A stretch of DNA of 26,876 bases from an uncultured Cryomorphaceae bacterium (GCA_937900215.1 CALCFH010000385.1:1-26876); one strand, 5' to 3'. Positions 1 to 10,700 are shown, numbered from the stretch's first letter. The notes: generated from the sequence alone by a model not told the origin. A program made the numbers and translations.

Positions 1-300
1 GTAGGCGTAGGAACCTGAACCGCCAAATAGATCTACTCCTGCACCCGGAGAATTGACTACATAGGATAAATCGTTGTGATTGAACGAAATAACTAAAGGA
101 TCTGTTGAGTAGAAATCAGAAACGTCAATCTTTTCTGGAATGGCAGCAGTCTCATCTACTTGAACCATTTTTTTAATGCTCCAAGTTCCAGTGATGCCGT
201 CTCCAAGAGGGTAGTCTGGTCCGATTTCTTTAAAAGGATCGGGTCTGCAGGCGCTGATGAGTAGTGTTAGCGCGAACAAAATTTTAAGGGTGTTTTTCAT
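1..300 (-). CDS. Lipoprotein in the SusE position of a glycan locus (3' end cut off)
   Basis: The first 100 codons are visible, starting at an ATG at 298-300 on the minus strand; the gene runs off the window. The N-terminus is a lipoprotein signal peptide (MKNTLKILFALTLLISAC) with a lipobox and the lipidated Cys at residue 18, so the mature protein should sit in the outer or inner membrane. A Gly-Thr-Trp motif follows soon after (GITGTWSIKKM), which resembles the start of small lipocalin-like or DUF5004-type lipoproteins that often follow susD. It lies 13 bp downstream of susD on the same strand and is almost certainly co-transcribed with susC and susD. In such loci this slot usually holds a surface glycan-binding lipoprotein; that role is inferred from position only. 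The family is not certain because most of the protein is missing. Confidence 0.75.
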   Translation of the reverse strand, partial: MKNTLKILFALTLLISACRPDPFKEIGPDYPLGDGITGTWSIKKMVQVDETAAIPEKIDVSDFYSTDPLVISFNHNDLSYVVNSPGAGVDLFGGSGSYAY

Positions 301-313
301 AAGGGGGGATATT

Positions 314-1693
314 TTAGTTACAGCCGCCAGTTTGGTTTAGTACAAAAGCATCGGTTCTTTCCGTTACGGGGAATTGAAGAATCATACCTGGACAATCCCA
401 TGGAGCAGAGCGAATGGTGATAGGCAAATTTTCAACGGCGCCCAAGCGCTTTAATTGTTGAACGCGATCGCCTTCGCCTAGCATTTCAATTCTTCTTTCC
501 CAACGTGCAGCATCAATAATTTCAGCGCCAGAACTGCCGCTTGGAAGATTCATAGACGAACCTGAATAAGCTCTTTCTCTTATGTCATTGATGTCTTGAA
601 TAGCCACCGACAAGTTTGTTCCCAACTCTCCGAATGCTTCTGCACGCATAAGTTTTAGGTCTGTAATATGTAAAACCGGAACGCTGAAATAGTCTTTATT
701 GAATTTAGAAATTCCAAAATACTCATTGGGTTGTCCCGCGTCTTTTACAATAAACCAATTGGAGCGTAAATCCGTTGTATCCGTACCGTACGTCTGATAC
801 ATGCTCGTAGAAGCTCTCAATGTGGGCACGCTTGTTCCATCTGAACGATAGTTGCCAGTGAACGGACCGCTTCTTCTGTCAAGATCTATAGAAAGAGTGT
901 AAAATATGGCTTCTGTCGAGGGCATAGCAGTAAAACGGTCTAGACTATTCAAATCAAAAGAATAAGGGCCGTTGTCAATTACGTCAGAGGCGTATTGTGC
1001 CGCTAATGCATAATCTCCTTTTTGAAAGTAGACTTTAGCCAATAATGCTTTTGCCGCCCATAATGTGGCAGCATCGCCATTGGCACTCGGAAGATTGACT
1101 TCTGCGAATTCTAGATCTGAAATCACTAAATCATATACATCTCCAACTGTATTTCTAGCAAGAATATCCGTAGCGGTTGAAGTTTTGTAGATAATGCCAG
1201 GGTGGCTATTATTGGATGTAAAACCATAAGGCTGCCCCCAACCTCGCACCAGATCAAAATGACCTAAGGCCCGAATGAACTTCGCTTCAGCTTCCATTGA
1301 AACTTTCCGTGCTGGATCTGTAAACGGAATATTATCCAAAGCTTCAATGAGCGAATTTGCTCTGAATATGGCAAAATAAGGCTGTCCGTATACTCCGCCT
1401 AAAGTGCTATTGAAGAACAGCATATTTCGGTTGTATACCTCTGTATAATCTGCATTTGAATTTGGCGCGGCCAAGTCATCGCTCAATAGATCAAAAAGAA
1501 TTTGCATTCTTCCATCGTATGTGTTGGCAATTACATCGTAGCAGCTCCAAAGGAGTTCTTCGTAGTCTTGTTGCGTTTGAAGAGCATTTTCTTCAGAAAT
1601 AGTATCTCCAGTTTGCTCTAGTTCAAGGTAGTCCTGACAAGCCATTGCTGAAAGCAAAAGCGCAGGGATCAATAAAAATTTAATCTTTTTCAT
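314..1693 (-). CDS. SusD/RagB-family outer-membrane nutrient-binding lipoprotein
   Basis: A 459-residue protein, in the usual size range for SusD homologues (about 450-600). Residues 1-19 form a lipoprotein signal peptide ending LLLSAMAC, with Cys19 as the lipidation site. The N-terminal part (DYLELEQTGDTISEENALQT) is typical of the SusD N-terminal domain, and the middle has the helical repeats expected of the TPR-like core, including AAKALLAKVYFQKGDYALAA and the RAEAFGELG region. The C-terminal segment (RRIEMLGEGDRVQQLKRLG, then ILQFPVTERTDAFVLNQTGGC) matches the conserved end of RagB/SusD proteins. SusD forms a lid over the SusC channel and captures oligosaccharides at the cell surface. It lies 11 bp downstream of susC. 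The neighbouring GH13 enzyme suggests alpha-glucan fragments as ligand, which is inference. Confidence 0.95.
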   Translation of the reverse strand: MKKIKFLLIPALLLSAMACQDYLELEQTGDTISEENALQTQQDYEELLWSCYDVIANTYDGRMQILFDLLSDDLAAPNSNADYTEVYNRNMLFFNSTLGGVYGQPYFAIFRANSLIEALDNIPFTDPARKVSMEAEAKFIRALGHFDLVRGWGQPYGFTSNNSHPGIIYKTSTATDILARNTVGDVYDLVISDLEFAEVNLPSANGDAATLWAAKALLAKVYFQKGDYALAAQYASDVIDNGPYSFDLNSLDRFTAMPSTEAIFYTLSIDLDRRSGPFTGNYRSDGTSVPTLRASTSMYQTYGTDTTDLRSNWFIVKDAGQPNEYFGISKFNKDYFSVPVLHITDLKLMRAEAFGELGTNLSVAIQDINDIRERAYSGSSMNLPSGSSGAEIIDAARWERRIEMLGEGDRVQQLKRLGAVENLPITIRSAPWDCPGMILQFPVTERTDAFVLNQTGGCN

Positions 1694-1704
1694 GCTTTGC
1701 TCTA

Positions 1705-4700
1705 TTAAAATGTTATGTCTACACCGATGCTATATGTCCGCTCTTGTGGAGGGGTGAGATAGGTGATGTTAACGCTCATGTTTCTATCTGCATTATTCTC
1801 AAAATCACGAGCGATTTCAGGGTCTAAACCAGGGAATCTAGTGAATGTAAGTAGATTGGTGCCTACTACGTAAACACGCATATAGTCCATTTTCCATTTC
1901 TTCACTTTTTCGGCTGGAAGGGTATAGCCAAAGCTTAGATTCCTCAATCTCAAATACGAACCATCGTGTAACCAAAGATTGGTGTTAATCCAAGGTGTAG
2001 TGGATCCGAGATTAGCGGTTTCAGTAGTTAAACGAGGATATCTGGCATCGTCGCCCGGTTGTTGCCAGCGGTCGTAAATCTGCGGAGTTAGATTCCATAG
2101 CCCGTTGTCTATACTCATGGGACCCAACTGACGCTTGCTAGAACTGTCATAGATATCACCTCCTATCACGAAGGCAAATAAGAAACTAAAGTCAAATCCT
2201 TTATAGGTAAAGGTGTTGTTGATTCCACCAACCGCATCAGGAAGTACATTACCTACAGCTACGCGATCATCTGGATTCCATTCGTAGGTCTGATTTCCAT
2301 CTTTATCTAGATAAACCGGACGTCCATTTTCTCTATCTACATGTGAAAAGCGAACAAGGAAGTTGGTTCCAACCGGTTTGCCCACAACAGTGCGGGTATC
2401 ATTGGTTCCACCAGAAACGGCATCTTCGCTGTATCCACCAATACTAACCAACTCATTGTAATTGTTGGCGATATTAAATTCGGTAGTCCAAGTGAGATCT
2501 CCAACTAGGTTACGAGATTTTACGGTAAGCTCTACACCGCGATTTAAAATCTCACCTACGTTATCCCAATAGGTTCCAAAACCAAAGTTTCTTGGAGTAG
2601 AAATGCCCAGAAATACTTGAGAGCTGTATTTATTGTAGTATGCTATTTCAGTAGTGATGCGGTCATTTAGGAAAGCGGCTTCAACACTCATATCAAATAC
2701 CCGTGAGTTTTCCCACTGAATATTTGGGTTTTCTAAACGAACAGGAAAACGAATGGCACTTCCACCATAGGAGGCACCTCCCACATTGTATCCGCCTTGA
2801 TACTGGAAACCGGGTATTTGAGCATTTCCGGTATAACCTAAACTGGATTTAACCTTTAAGTAATTTATTTTTTTGGATGTGAAGAACGACTCTTCAGAAA
2901 CAATCCATCCAACCGAAAGAGAAGGGAAGAAGCCATACCTTTTATTTCTCCCGAAACGAGAAGAGCCGTCTGCTCTTAAGGTAGCTTGAGCGAGGTATTT
3001 GTCTTTGTATGAGTAGTTGACTCTACCGAACCAACTCACAAAGCGATAGGTACTTTGTGGATCAATAATGCTGGTATTAATGGGGAAGCGATCTTCTAAA
3101 TCCGAATCAAAATAAGGAGCAGTAACAGAAGAATCGGTTAGTCCATTGCCCAAAGCATTTCCGTTATCATCGGTATGAAACTCATTGTAGGTATTGGAAT
3201 TTTGAGATTCAGCACCTATTAAATAAGTTAGATTATGAACCTCTTTAATGGTTTGAATATAGCTGGCTGTTAAGAAAAGATTGTAATTGATAATCTTTTG
3301 CTGATTTCTGAATGCATTGGCTTGGTTGGGTTGCCCAATAATCCATTCAGAATTGTATTGATCTTCTCTTAGAGTCATGTGATCTAATGAACCACTGGCA
3401 TTCAGCGCAAAGTTTTTAAAGGGCTTATACGTTAATTTCATATTGGAGATGGAGCGCAATTCTCTGTTTCTCCAAATTTTATTGTCTCGAACGCCAACTG
3501 GATTATTTCCTGAACCCGCACCGTTCCAATAATCTCCCGTTGCAGTGTCTATTACAGGAAAGATGGGAAGAGCTGTACTCATGGCAGCACCCAATCCTCC
3601 TGACCATGCATTGTCAATTCGGTTGTTGGTTCCGCGGACAAGGGAGGTAGACAAACCCACTTCGAACTGCTTGCTGAAGCGATAGTCACCGTTAATTCTT
3701 CCAGATAAGCGCTCGTAGCTGTTTCCTATCAAATAACTTTCATTGAGATCGTAGGATCCGCCCACATAAAAATTGTACTTGTCTTTGGCCATTTGCGCGG
3801 ATAAATCATACCGCTGTTTGAAGCCCGTGGCAATAGTTTGATCCACCCAGTCTGTATTGGTTGCTTCTGCCTGCTCCCATGTTAGTCCGGCCGGAAGGGT
3901 AGGAGTACCCACTTTTCCGTCATTGGCCCATGCCTCTTTGTACATCTGTAGCCACTCTTGGCTATTGAGCATTTGAGGTCTTTGGGTGGGGCTAGCCGTT
4001 CCCAAACGAGTGCTAAAATTGAATTTCAACTCTTTGCCTTTACCTCGTTTAGTGGTGATAAGAATAACGCCATTGGCACCGCGTGATCCGTAGATGGATG
4101 TAGCTGCGGCATCTTTGAGAATTTCTATAGATTCAATATCATTTGGATTGATGGTAGCGAGTGGATTGTTGTTAAATCCGCCTGAATTACCTTGGAGGAA
4201 GTTGTCTTGCGTAATGGGAATTCCGTCTACTACATACAGCGGATCAGCACTGGCAGAAATAGATGCTACTCCACGAATACGAACCACAGCTCCAGAACCC
4301 GCAACCCCAGATCCGGTTACAATTTGTACCCCTGCCGCTTTACCTTGTAAAGCAGCTTCGAAGGTTGGAGTGGGCATGTCATTGATTTTCTTGGAATCTA
4401 GTTTTACCATAGATCCCGTTACTTCTCTTTTTCTTTGCACCCCATAACCCACCACAACAATCTCATCTAATTTGCTGATTTCAGGTTTGAGGGATAAACT
4501 GCCTAAATTAAGGGTCTGACCCACAGCCACCGTTACTTTTCGGCTCAATTTTGCATATCCAATAAAGGATACTTCAACAGTAAGTTCACCCGGCTTTACC
4601 GGAATGATAAACTTACCATCCATGTCTGAATTGGTTCCTGTTTGTTGCTCTACGACGTAAACAGCCGCACCCGGAAGGGGTTGCTGTGTTTCGTCTACTA

Positions 4701-4785
4701 CTGTTCCTGTTATCACTTGCGCATACTGCAAGGCAGGAATCAGGAGCGCAGCTAGGAGGAATCGCTTGGCGTAGCTATGCTTCAT
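1705..4785 (-). CDS. SusC/RagA-family TonB-dependent outer-membrane receptor
   Basis: A 1026-residue outer-membrane importer. Residues 1-22 are a signal peptide ending ALQYAQ. Residues of about 24-105 form a carboxypeptidase-regulatory-like (CarboxypepD_reg) domain (VITGTVVDETQQPLPGAAVY). Next come the SusC-type linker DEIVVVGYGVQRKREVTGS and a plug domain containing the hallmark SIYGSRGANGVILITTKRG. The rest is a long beta-barrel ending in a terminal Phe (YSIGVDITF), as expected for Bam-inserted barrels. It takes up oligosaccharides with SusD using TonB-ExbBD energy. It lies 65 bp after the GH13 amylase and 11 bp before susD. A promoter-like box and a palindrome lie in the upstream gap, so susC may be transcribed both from upstream and on its own. 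The substrate, an alpha-glucan, is inferred from the adjacent amylase. Confidence 0.96.
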   Translation of the reverse strand: MKHSYAKRFLLAALLIPALQYAQVITGTVVDETQQPLPGAAVYVVEQQTGTNSDMDGKFIIPVKPGELTVEVSFIGYAKLSRKVTVAVGQTLNLGSLSLKPEISKLDEIVVVGYGVQRKREVTGSMVKLDSKKINDMPTPTFEAALQGKAAGVQIVTGSGVAGSGAVVRIRGVASISASADPLYVVDGIPITQDNFLQGNSGGFNNNPLATINPNDIESIEILKDAAATSIYGSRGANGVILITTKRGKGKELKFNFSTRLGTASPTQRPQMLNSQEWLQMYKEAWANDGKVGTPTLPAGLTWEQAEATNTDWVDQTIATGFKQRYDLSAQMAKDKYNFYVGGSYDLNESYLIGNSYERLSGRINGDYRFSKQFEVGLSTSLVRGTNNRIDNAWSGGLGAAMSTALPIFPVIDTATGDYWNGAGSGNNPVGVRDNKIWRNRELRSISNMKLTYKPFKNFALNASGSLDHMTLREDQYNSEWIIGQPNQANAFRNQQKIINYNLFLTASYIQTIKEVHNLTYLIGAESQNSNTYNEFHTDDNGNALGNGLTDSSVTAPYFDSDLEDRFPINTSIIDPQSTYRFVSWFGRVNYSYKDKYLAQATLRADGSSRFGRNKRYGFFPSLSVGWIVSEESFFTSKKINYLKVKSSLGYTGNAQIPGFQYQGGYNVGGASYGGSAIRFPVRLENPNIQWENSRVFDMSVEAAFLNDRITTEIAYYNKYSSQVFLGISTPRNFGFGTYWDNVGEILNRGVELTVKSRNLVGDLTWTTEFNIANNYNELVSIGGYSEDAVSGGTNDTRTVVGKPVGTNFLVRFSHVDRENGRPVYLDKDGNQTYEWNPDDRVAVGNVLPDAVGGINNTFTYKGFDFSFLFAFVIGGDIYDSSSKRQLGPMSIDNGLWNLTPQIYDRWQQPGDDARYPRLTTETANLGSTTPWINTNLWLHDGSYLRLRNLSFGYTLPAEKVKKWKMDYMRVYVVGTNLLTFTRFPGLDPEIARDFENNADRNMSVNITYLTPPQERTYSIGVDITF

Positions 4786-4808
4786 ATAGATTGGTTTATT
4801 CTGTTAAA

Positions 4809-4816
4809 CAAATGTA
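4809..4816 (-). promoter_or_regulatory. Candidate Bacteroidota -7 box upstream of susC
   Basis: On the minus strand the bases read TACATTTG, an exact match to the Bacteroidota -7 consensus TAnnTTTG. It ends 23 bp before the susC ATG, giving a short leader of roughly 18 nt. There is no exact -33 TTTG; about 20 bp upstream is GTTTT, a poor substitute. It would let susC and susD be transcribed independently of the amylase. Confidence 0.4.
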
Positions 4817-4836
4817 AAAATACTTTAGAAAGGTGT

Positions 4837-4858
4837 AAAACTGACACTTATCAGTTTT
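4837..4858 (-). terminator. Palindrome overlapping the amylase stop codon; possible weak terminator or attenuator
   Basis: A perfect 8-bp inverted repeat, AAAACTGA - 6-nt loop - TCAGTTTT. On the minus strand the left arm contains the last Asn codon and TGA stop of the amylase. The right arm ends in TTTT, so the A and T tracts lie inside the stem, as in short bidirectional terminators. The GC content is low (only CTGA/TCAG in the core), so termination is probably partial. It could set the ratio of amylase to SusC/SusD transcripts. Confidence 0.4.
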
Positions 4859-7700
4859 TGCGCAACAATCTTCCGGTATAGATATTATTTCCAGCTCTCA
4901 CTCTGTAGATATACATTTGAGAAACAGCTAGTTGATCTGCATTCCAGCTAAATTGTGCATTAGTAACACTATGGGTGCCCTGATAAACAACTTGACCTAA
5001 GGAGTTTAATAAAGTCAATTTAGCCTCCTTAATATTCCATCCATCTGGCATATAGAAATTCAGATGATCATCAAAAGGATTGGGACCAACACGGATTCCT
5101 TCTACCTTATTGGTAATAAGATTCTCTTCTACACCAATTGGAATATCTACAGCGCTAAACCATTTTCTGTTGCTATACACATGGTATTCCCCAGGGGCAT
5201 AAGAAATTGACATATTCACGTCTGTAACATTTAGGCTATCTCCTGTGGCTATATCATACCACCAACCCGTAAGAGGAAAGAAAGGTTGGACATTGGTTGG
5301 ATTGGCATCGAAATTTCCATAGACTAATAAATGATCTCCGTTGTTTTCATATTTCAGAAATTTTAGAAAAGAGTTCAGTCCTCTTACCGTGGGCTCATTG
5401 CTAAATATAGCGGGATGCTCGGTTTTTAACTTAATCATCATTTGGTAAGAACGGTATACAGCACGACGATCGGGCTCATTCAAATAATTCCAGAGTATAG
5501 CTTTTTCACATATTCTACATGGGTCATCAATAGAAACATCGTAGCCCAACTCTCCATGTGCCCACATCATTTTCGGACCGGGAATAGAGAAAAGAAAAAC
5601 GGGAATCATTTCGGCTCTATCCAGTGCAGTAGACAATTGTTTGATGTTGTAGTTGCCTTGAACTCTTCCAAATTGGAGTGTCTTGTACATTACTCTTTCT
5701 TCGTCATGACTTTCTGCATAACTCACTAAATAGTTATTATTCCAGCCTCTAACCGATGCCATAGCACCATTTAGATTGCTTCCATAGCCCATCATTGCCT
5801 CATTGTAATCGTGATTTAGATTGCCCCAAAGCATGAAGCCTCTATTCGACAATTCAATTTCTTCGCTATTGTCTGCAAAATGTTCAAGTATCATATAGGT
5901 ATTCGGATCTATCGACCAAACCTCATTTCCGTAGTCTTGAAGAATATCTACTCTGCTCTGATCGTATTGCCCCCATGCGCCTACATTGCCCAGTGTGTTG
6001 TTTTGGGTAAATCCTTTCGATAAATCAAGTCTGAATCCATCTACTTTAAATTCTTCCACCCAATAACGAAAAACGCGTTTAGAGAAATACCGAGTAGAGG
6101 AGCTCTCGTGGTTCATATCATAGCCCACGTTAAAATCGTGTTTGGGCGTAACGTTAAACCAAGGATTGTCTGGAGTGGGTTCTCCATAACCGCCCACATT
6201 GTACATGCGAACCAACGGACTTTGTCCGAATTGGTGATTTAAAACAATATCCAAAATAACGGCCATGCCTCTTCTGTGGCATTCGTCAACCAGTTCCTTT
6301 AGCTTTTCACGCGTTCCGTAATACTTGTCAACAGCAAACATAAACATTGGGTTGTAGCCCCAGCTATTGTTGCCTTCAAATTCCATAACGGGCATAAGCT
6401 TTATAGCATTTACACCTAATTTATCAAGGTAGTCTAGTCGATCAATCACCGATTGAAAACTATGTCTCGCATCCCAATCTCTAATCAACAATTCATAACA
6501 CACCAATTCTTCTTTGGCCGGTTTTTGAAAGGAAATAGAATTGTCCCAAGCGTAGGGTGTACGTCCGGGTTGGATCACACTTACAGCGTCTGAGGTCTTT
6601 GCCTGCGGATAGGCTAATAGGTTTGGATAGGTAGCGTTGTTGATCCATTGATCTTCCCACTTATCTAAAATTAATTCGCTGTACGGATCGGCCACTCTAA
6701 GATCCACACTGTCTATAGAATACTGAAAACGATATTGTTCGCCCGGTGTTAATCCTGTAATTTCTATCCAGAAATAGTTGTTGTCTGGTGTTTTCTTCAT
6801 TTCATAGGCCGGATTGGGAGTCCAGTTATTGAAGTCGCCAATGACGTAGATGAAATCTTTGTTCGGAGCCCTTAATTGCAACAACACAGAGCTATTGGTT
6901 GGATACGAAATACCTTCTTTAGAACCAGCTGGAAGAGCTTGAACTGGAGTATTTCCGCGTATTAGGAAAGTCAGCGTATCTGCTGCGGTGTTGCCACCTT
7001 GCGATGCATTTAGAATAACTTCAACTGTGCCCGGTGAGTAACCGTTCATGTCTAAGGTATAACTCAACAATTTGGTATTGTTCTGCTGAATAACCTGAGT
7101 TCCGTTCACCTCTATGCTTAGATTGGCATTGATAGTACATTCGCCGTTAATCTGTATCTGAGAACTGTTGGATGCAAAGTAAAAAGGGGCAGGATGAGAC
7201 ACAATAGATACGTTCAATCCCGGACGCAATATTGGCACGTTTATATCGTCAGACTTGCGATCAGGATCACCATATCCGCCTCCATCTAAGGGTTTTACAA
7301 GAAATGATAATCCTCTGGAGTAGGCGTTTGTTGTATCAGTACTATACCAAGCCAACAAGGTGGGTTTGAAAGTATATTGATACTTCATATTCCCTAAAGC
7401 CTTCATTTTTAAAGCTGGATTGGAATTTTTCCAAGCTTGGCTTCCTAAGCCATTTACATAAGGATGCCCAGCGGGGTGTTCCTTCGGATTCCATGTCCAT
7501 ATATACATGTCTAAACCCGCTTTTGCATCTGTTTTTAAATTTGCGACGTGGGCAATAGACGAATCCATCTGATTTAAATCTACAATAACTATGGCGCTAT
7601 CGTTCGGATCAATAAAGGTTGGAATGGTGGTAACAATTTGTTGAGAGAAGGCTGAAATACAAACGGTTAACAGCAGGAGAGTGGAGATAATTTTCTTCAT
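4851..7700 (-). CDS. Secreted GH13 alpha-amylase-family enzyme with T9SS sorting domain
   Basis: A 949-residue enzyme. Residues 1-20 are a signal peptide (ISAFSQ). Residues of about 21-260 form an extended N-terminal region I cannot assign firmly. Residues of about 268-345 look like a CBM48-type domain (FIYVIGDFNNWTPN). The GH13 barrel follows from about 400 to 760 with region I DIVLNH (484-489), region II GFRLD with nucleophile Asp559, acid/base Glu606 (MILEHFAD) and region IV ESHDEER with His665-Asp666, so the catalytic set is complete. Residues of about 868-949 are a T9SS type A sorting domain (VGPNPFDDHLNFYMP ... GRLLRKN). The enzyme should therefore be exported by the T9SS and anchored at or released from the surface to cut starch- or glycogen-like glucans. 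It precedes susC and susD in transcription order. Exact specificity (alpha-1,4, alpha-1,6 or transferase) cannot be read from the sequence. Confidence 0.93.
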   Translation of the reverse strand: MKKIISTLLLLTVCISAFSQQIVTTIPTFIDPNDSAIVIVDLNQMDSSIAHVANLKTDAKAGLDMYIWTWNPKEHPAGHPYVNGLGSQAWKNSNPALKMKALGNMKYQYTFKPTLLAWYSTDTTNAYSRGLSFLVKPLDGGGYGDPDRKSDDINVPILRPGLNVSIVSHPAPFYFASNSSQIQINGECTINANLSIEVNGTQVIQQNNTKLLSYTLDMNGYSPGTVEVILNASQGGNTAADTLTFLIRGNTPVQALPAGSKEGISYPTNSSVLLQLRAPNKDFIYVIGDFNNWTPNPAYEMKKTPDNNYFWIEITGLTPGEQYRFQYSIDSVDLRVADPYSELILDKWEDQWINNATYPNLLAYPQAKTSDAVSVIQPGRTPYAWDNSISFQKPAKEELVCYELLIRDWDARHSFQSVIDRLDYLDKLGVNAIKLMPVMEFEGNNSWGYNPMFMFAVDKYYGTREKLKELVDECHRRGMAVILDIVLNHQFGQSPLVRMYNVGGYGEPTPDNPWFNVTPKHDFNVGYDMNHESSSTRYFSKRVFRYWVEEFKVDGFRLDLSKGFTQNNTLGNVGAWGQYDQSRVDILQDYGNEVWSIDPNTYMILEHFADNSEEIELSNRGFMLWGNLNHDYNEAMMGYGSNLNGAMASVRGWNNNYLVSYAESHDEERVMYKTLQFGRVQGNYNIKQLSTALDRAEMIPVFLFSIPGPKMMWAHGELGYDVSIDDPCRICEKAILWNYLNEPDRRAVYRSYQMMIKLKTEHPAIFSNEPTVRGLNSFLKFLKYENNGDHLLVYGNFDANPTNVQPFFPLTGWWYDIATGDSLNVTDVNMSISYAPGEYHVYSNRKWFSAVDIPIGVEENLITNKVEGIRVGPNPFDDHLNFYMPDGWNIKEAKLTLLNSLGQVVYQGTHSVTNAQFSWNADQLAVSQMYIYRVRAGNNIYTGRLLRKN

Positions 7701-7796
7701 AATGGGGGAAAGTGTATTATTTACACATTGCTAAACTATTAATAATCTTCCAATCTTTGAGCTAAATCATTCATTTTTTGGAGTTCTAGCCCTTTT

Positions 7797-10700
7797 TTAA
7801 CGTTTCTGAGTATCATCTACTTGCATGGTAATTACCAAATCTTCTGCTTCAACTCGACTTCCTTCCTTCAATTCAATTCGGGCAATTTTCCCTGAGTGGT
7901 GACATGTAACGGTAGTTTCCATCTTCATAGCTTCAATGACAAAAAGAGGCTGATTTGCCTTAACGGTTTGTCCTTCTTCTACCAAAATTTTAGCTAGCAT
8001 TCCTTGCAAAGGCGCTCCCAACTGTTCTGGATTTTCTAGTAAAGCCTTGGGATTGGTTTTCTTAACAATTCCCAATGATCTATCCGTTACTTGTACGTTT
8101 CGGGTTTGGCCATTGACCATAAAAAAGACCGTCCTTACCCCGTCGCTATCTGCGGGGCCCTTGCTCAATAATTTCACGAGTATTCTCTTGCCAGGGGCTA
8201 CCTCTACTATGGTTTCTTCGTTTTCCGAAAGCCCGTAGAAGAAAGTTTTGGTGGGAACCTTAGAGACATCACCGTACAACTTAAAACGTTCTATGGTATC
8301 TTCAAATACTTTGGGATACAGCTTCCAACTCAGAAAATCGGTAATCTCTAAAGCTCTCGTAAAACCGGTTTGAAACCGTTCTACAAAGGCTTCAAATTCC
8401 ACCTCAAAATCGATGGGTTTTAAATGTGCATTGGGGTGATCAGTATAGGGCAATTTGTCTTTAAGAATAATCTTTTGCAATTCCGTTGGAAATCCTCCAT
8501 CGGGCTGACCTAAATCGCCTCGAAAGAAAGACTGAACGGATTCTGGAAAGCTTATCTGATGGCCTTTAGTCATCACATCAGAAACGGTCATTCCACTGGT
8601 CATCATAAACAAGGCCATGTCTCCTACTACCTTGGAGCTTGGCGTAACTTTTACGATATCTCCGAACATCTTATTCACCTCTGCATAAGTGTGCTTTATC
8701 TCTTCAAATCGATGACCTAGTCCCAATCCTTCTGCCTGAGGACGGAGGTTAGAATACTGTCCGCCCGGTATTTCATGAGAGAAAACCTCTGCAGTACCAG
8801 CCTTTAATCCCGACTCAAATGGATAATAATACTCGCGAATGGTTTCCCAATAATTGCTGAATGAGTTCAAGCTAGAGATCTCCGTAGCAGGTCCTCTTTG
8901 ATGTCCTTTCAACATCTCAACGACAGAATTGTAGTTGGGCTGGCTAGTCAGTCCGCTCATACCTGCGAGGGCAACGTCAATTACATCTACACCTCCCTCA
9001 ATAGCAGTGAGATAGGTGGCAGCCTGCAGTGAAGAAGTATCGTGTGTATGCAAGTGTATTGGCAATTGAACCGCTTCTTTCAAGGCAGGGATTAATTCCC
9101 TTGCAGCCAGCGGCTTTAGCAATCCAGCCATGTCTTTGATCCCCAGAATGTGGGCGCCCATGTCTTCAATACGCTTGGCTTTCTCTACATAGTATTGCAG
9201 ATTGTATTTCTTTCGATTTACATCGTGAATATCACCTGTATAACAAACACATACTTCCGCAATACCTTGGGTTCTCTCACGCACGGCTTTAATACTTACC
9301 TGCATAGAATCTAGCCAATTGAGCGAATCAAAGATGCGGAAGACATCTATTCCTTCTTTGTTGCTTTCTTCTATGAATCGCTCAATTAAGTTGTTCGGAT
9401 AAGCGGTATAGCCTACAGCGTTAGAGCCTCTAATAAGCATTTGGAAGAGGGTGTTGGGTGCGACTTGCCTCAATTCTCTAAGTCTTCTCCACGGGTTTTC
9501 CGTTAAAAATCGCAGGCAAACATCAAAGGTGGCTCCTCCCCACATTTCCCAACTAAAAATTTCAGGATGATGTCGGGCGTAACTTTCAGCAATGGCAATC
9601 ATATCATAACTGCGCATTCTTGTGGCCAGTAAACTTTGATGCGCATCGCGCATAGTTGTATCTGTAAATAAAACTTCTTTTCTGCCTTTCAGACTTTGAG
9701 AAAATGTATCTGCACCCATTTCCAGCAATTGATTTCTATAGCTTTCTGGGAATGGCTCATTTAGTTTGAAGGAAGGAATTTGAGGAAGGTGAAGGATTTT
9801 CTTCTTGTCTATGAATTTCACATCGGCATTTCCATTTACTGAAACTTCGCCAAGGAAACGCACCAATTTAGTAGCCCTATCGTGCTGCGGCTTGAAGCGC
9901 ATTAACTCTGGAAAAGCGGTGATAAAGTTTACCGTTGCCTTTCCATCTCGGAATACGGGGTGATTAATAATGTTTATCAGAAATGGGATATTCACCTTTA
10001 CACCTCTAACTCTGAACTCATTCAGAGCGCGACTCATCTTTCGAATGGCTCCATCGAGGGTGCGACCTTGAGCACTTACTTTTACAAGTAGAGAATCAAA
10101 GAAAGGACTAATGCGCATCCCTTGATACACAGAACCTTCATCTAACCGAATTCCGAAGCCAGCGCCAGTGCGGAAAGTCATTATGGTGCCATAATCTGGT
10201 TTGAAGTCGTTCTTAGGATCTTCCGTTGTTATCCTGCATTGGATAGCAAATCCTTCTAATGTTATGGATTCTTGGGAGTATATCTTTATTTGCTCATCAC
10301 TGAGACGGTACCCGCCGGCAATGAAAATTTGCGACTTCACAATGTCAATTCCCGTTACCATTTCAGTAACGGTATGTTCAACTTGAACCCTTGGATTTAC
10401 CTCTATGAAATAGGCGTTTTCCTCGGCATCTACCAAAAATTCAATTGTGCCAACATTGTTGTAATGTACCGAATGGGCAATTTTTACGGCATAGTTGCAA
10501 AGGTCTTGCCTTAGCTTGGCTGAAATATTCCAGGCCGGAGCCATTTCAACCACTTTCTGATATCTTCTTTGAACAGAACAATCGCGTTCAAAGAGATGTA
10601 CCAGATTGCCATGATTGTCTGCCATTATCTGAACCTCAATATGCTTGGGGTTTTCTATGAATTTCTCTAGGAAGACTGTATCATCTCCAAAGGCATTTCC

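Noticed and set aside
4094..4447. 117-codon open frame on the plus strand inside susC
   Set aside because: It lies opposite the conserved plug domain of susC and shows no protein-like features.
7701..7796. Terminator or promoter between pyc and the amylase
   Set aside because: I found no convincing hairpin with a T-run on the minus strand, and only a one-mismatch TAGTTTAG box with poor -33 spacing.
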